A DNA stretch of 64,000 bases from JABWCE01 sp964617955 (GTDB taxonomy: Bacteria; Bacteroidota; Bacteroidia; NS11-12g; UBA9320): the NCBI GenBank assembly GCA_964617955.1, contig CAZTXB010000012.1, positions 1 through 64,000 on the forward strand, written 5' to 3'. Below, piece after piece: positions 63,396 to 64,000 of this stretch (position 1 is the stretch's first letter; each line of letters starts with the position of its first letter). Position numbers and translations under genes: made by a program. The notes beneath the pieces were generated by a model that saw only the letters and a list, made by a program, of their open reading frames with translations, was not told the origin of the DNA and did no database searches.

Positions 63396-64000
63396 ATGAA
63401 AAAGCGTATAATTATTTTAGGGAGCATTTTATTGATTATAGTAGCGACCTTATTTATTTTTAAAGGTAAGGGCGGCGATAATTTAAAAGTTTCAGCAGAG
63501 GAAGTATCGACAAAATCTATCATTCAAACGGTTACCGCCACCGGAAAAGTTCAACCTGAAATTGAACTTTCCATCAGCCCTGATGTATCCGGTGAGATTA
63601 CGGATATTTATGTTCGCGAAGGCGACACCGTGAAAGAAGGGCAAATTCTCTTAAAAATAAAACCCGATTTGTATATATCATCTGTCGATAGAGCAAATGC
63701 CGGCGTCAGCTCGTCACTCTCTGGTAAGAAAGTGGATCAGGTTTTATACAATCAGGCGAAAACAAGGTTGAGCGAAGCCCTGTCATCCTTTAGAAGGGCG
63801 AAGGAGTTATACGAAAAGAAAGCCATAAGTAAAGCCGAATTTGAGAAAGCCGAATCGACCTATGAAGTGGCTTTGGCCGATGTAGAATCGGCAGGTGAAA
63901 AACTTGCAGCTTCGGATTTTGCAATCGACAATGCCAGGGCTAATTTACGCGAAGCACAACAAAATCTTGCCAGAACCATCATTTATTCCCCAACCGATGG
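63396..64000 (+). CDS. HlyD/MacA-type efflux periplasmic adaptor subunit (truncated by window end)
   Basis: The visible 201 codons encode a membrane anchor (KRIIILGSILLIIVATLFIF) followed by a biotinyl-lipoyl-like segment (GEITDIYVREGDTVKEGQIL) and a long coiled-coil hairpin (from about AKTRLSEALSSFRRAKELYE). This is the membrane fusion protein of an ABC- or RND-type tripartite pump, matching the TolC gene before it. An earlier ATG at 63388 runs into a stop after two codons, so 63396 is the start. The rest lies beyond the window. Confidence 0.9.
   Translation, partial: MKKRIIILGSILLIIVATLFIFKGKGGDNLKVSAEEVSTKSIIQTVTATGKVQPEIELSISPDVSGEITDIYVREGDTVKEGQILLKIKPDLYISSVDRANAGVSSSLSGKKVDQVLYNQAKTRLSEALSSFRRAKELYEKKAISKAEFEKAESTYEVALADVESAGEKLAASDFAIDNARANLREAQQNLARTIIYSPTD

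Overview
The window looks like a chromosome fragment from a member of the Bacteroidota. Three kinds of evidence agree. Seven large secreted proteins end in type IX secretion (T9SS) sorting domains: six of type A and one gliding-motility-associated type B. Many genes carry a Bacteroidota -7 promoter box (TAnnTTTG), including a TTTG-N19-TAnnTTTG promoter in front of tRNA-Glu. Several protein families are typical of the phylum (DUF4783, DUF6624, YHYH proteins, bacilliredoxin, a DivIC-like protein). Base composition is moderately AT-rich. No rRNA, CRISPR array, prophage or complete insertion sequence was seen.

Layout. Positions 1-5000 hold the end of a small inverted-repeat element, yqgE, gap, tRNA-Glu, a YHYH T9SS protein and a methyltransferase. 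Positions 5000-11100 hold lipoproteins and secreted proteins (DNRLRE and SBBP-type T9SS cargo, a DUF6624 protein, a 60-residue membrane protein). Positions 8900-11600 are scarred: a C-terminal remnant of an LtaS-like sulfatase, a 235-bp MITE with 6-bp target duplications, and a decayed second element touching the stop codon of the intact sulfatase gene. Positions 11600-25300 are mostly housekeeping and metabolism: an LtaS-like transferase, a GNAT-like protein, DivIC, pyruvate dehydrogenase E1 beta, SRP RNA, an acyl-CoA carboxylase beta subunit, a type B T9SS protein, urocanate hydratase, an NhaD antiporter and a peptide ABC permease. Positions 25300-36800 hold a Wzy/Wzz pair, a 1181-residue predicted outer-membrane protein, nadC, ahcY and a bacilliredoxin. 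Positions 37000-57000 are an accessory surface-protein block: two divergent giant paralogues (2269 and 1671 residues) built from 254-260-residue repeats, an adenylate cyclase pseudogene, and a 1508-residue FG-GAP/IPT/HYR protein. Positions 57300-64000 return to metabolism and transport: a methionine aminotransferase with an omega-amidase, a lipoprotein, an S9 peptidase, and a TolC/HlyD efflux operon cut by the window end.

How the parts work together. Most intergenic distances are large and transcription units are short. Convincing operons are DUF4783-nadC (4-bp overlap), wzz-wzy (4-bp overlap), ybdL-like/yafV-like (2-bp gap) and tolC-hlyD. The T9SS machinery itself is not here, so the cargo must use a secretion system encoded elsewhere. 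I found no clear new multi-gene system. The most unusual items are the giant repeat paralogues with a two-unit higher-order repeat, the MITE family with four copies at different stages of decay, and a set of genes whose -7 box lies only 4-8 bp from the start codon, which predicts leaderless or nearly leaderless mRNAs.
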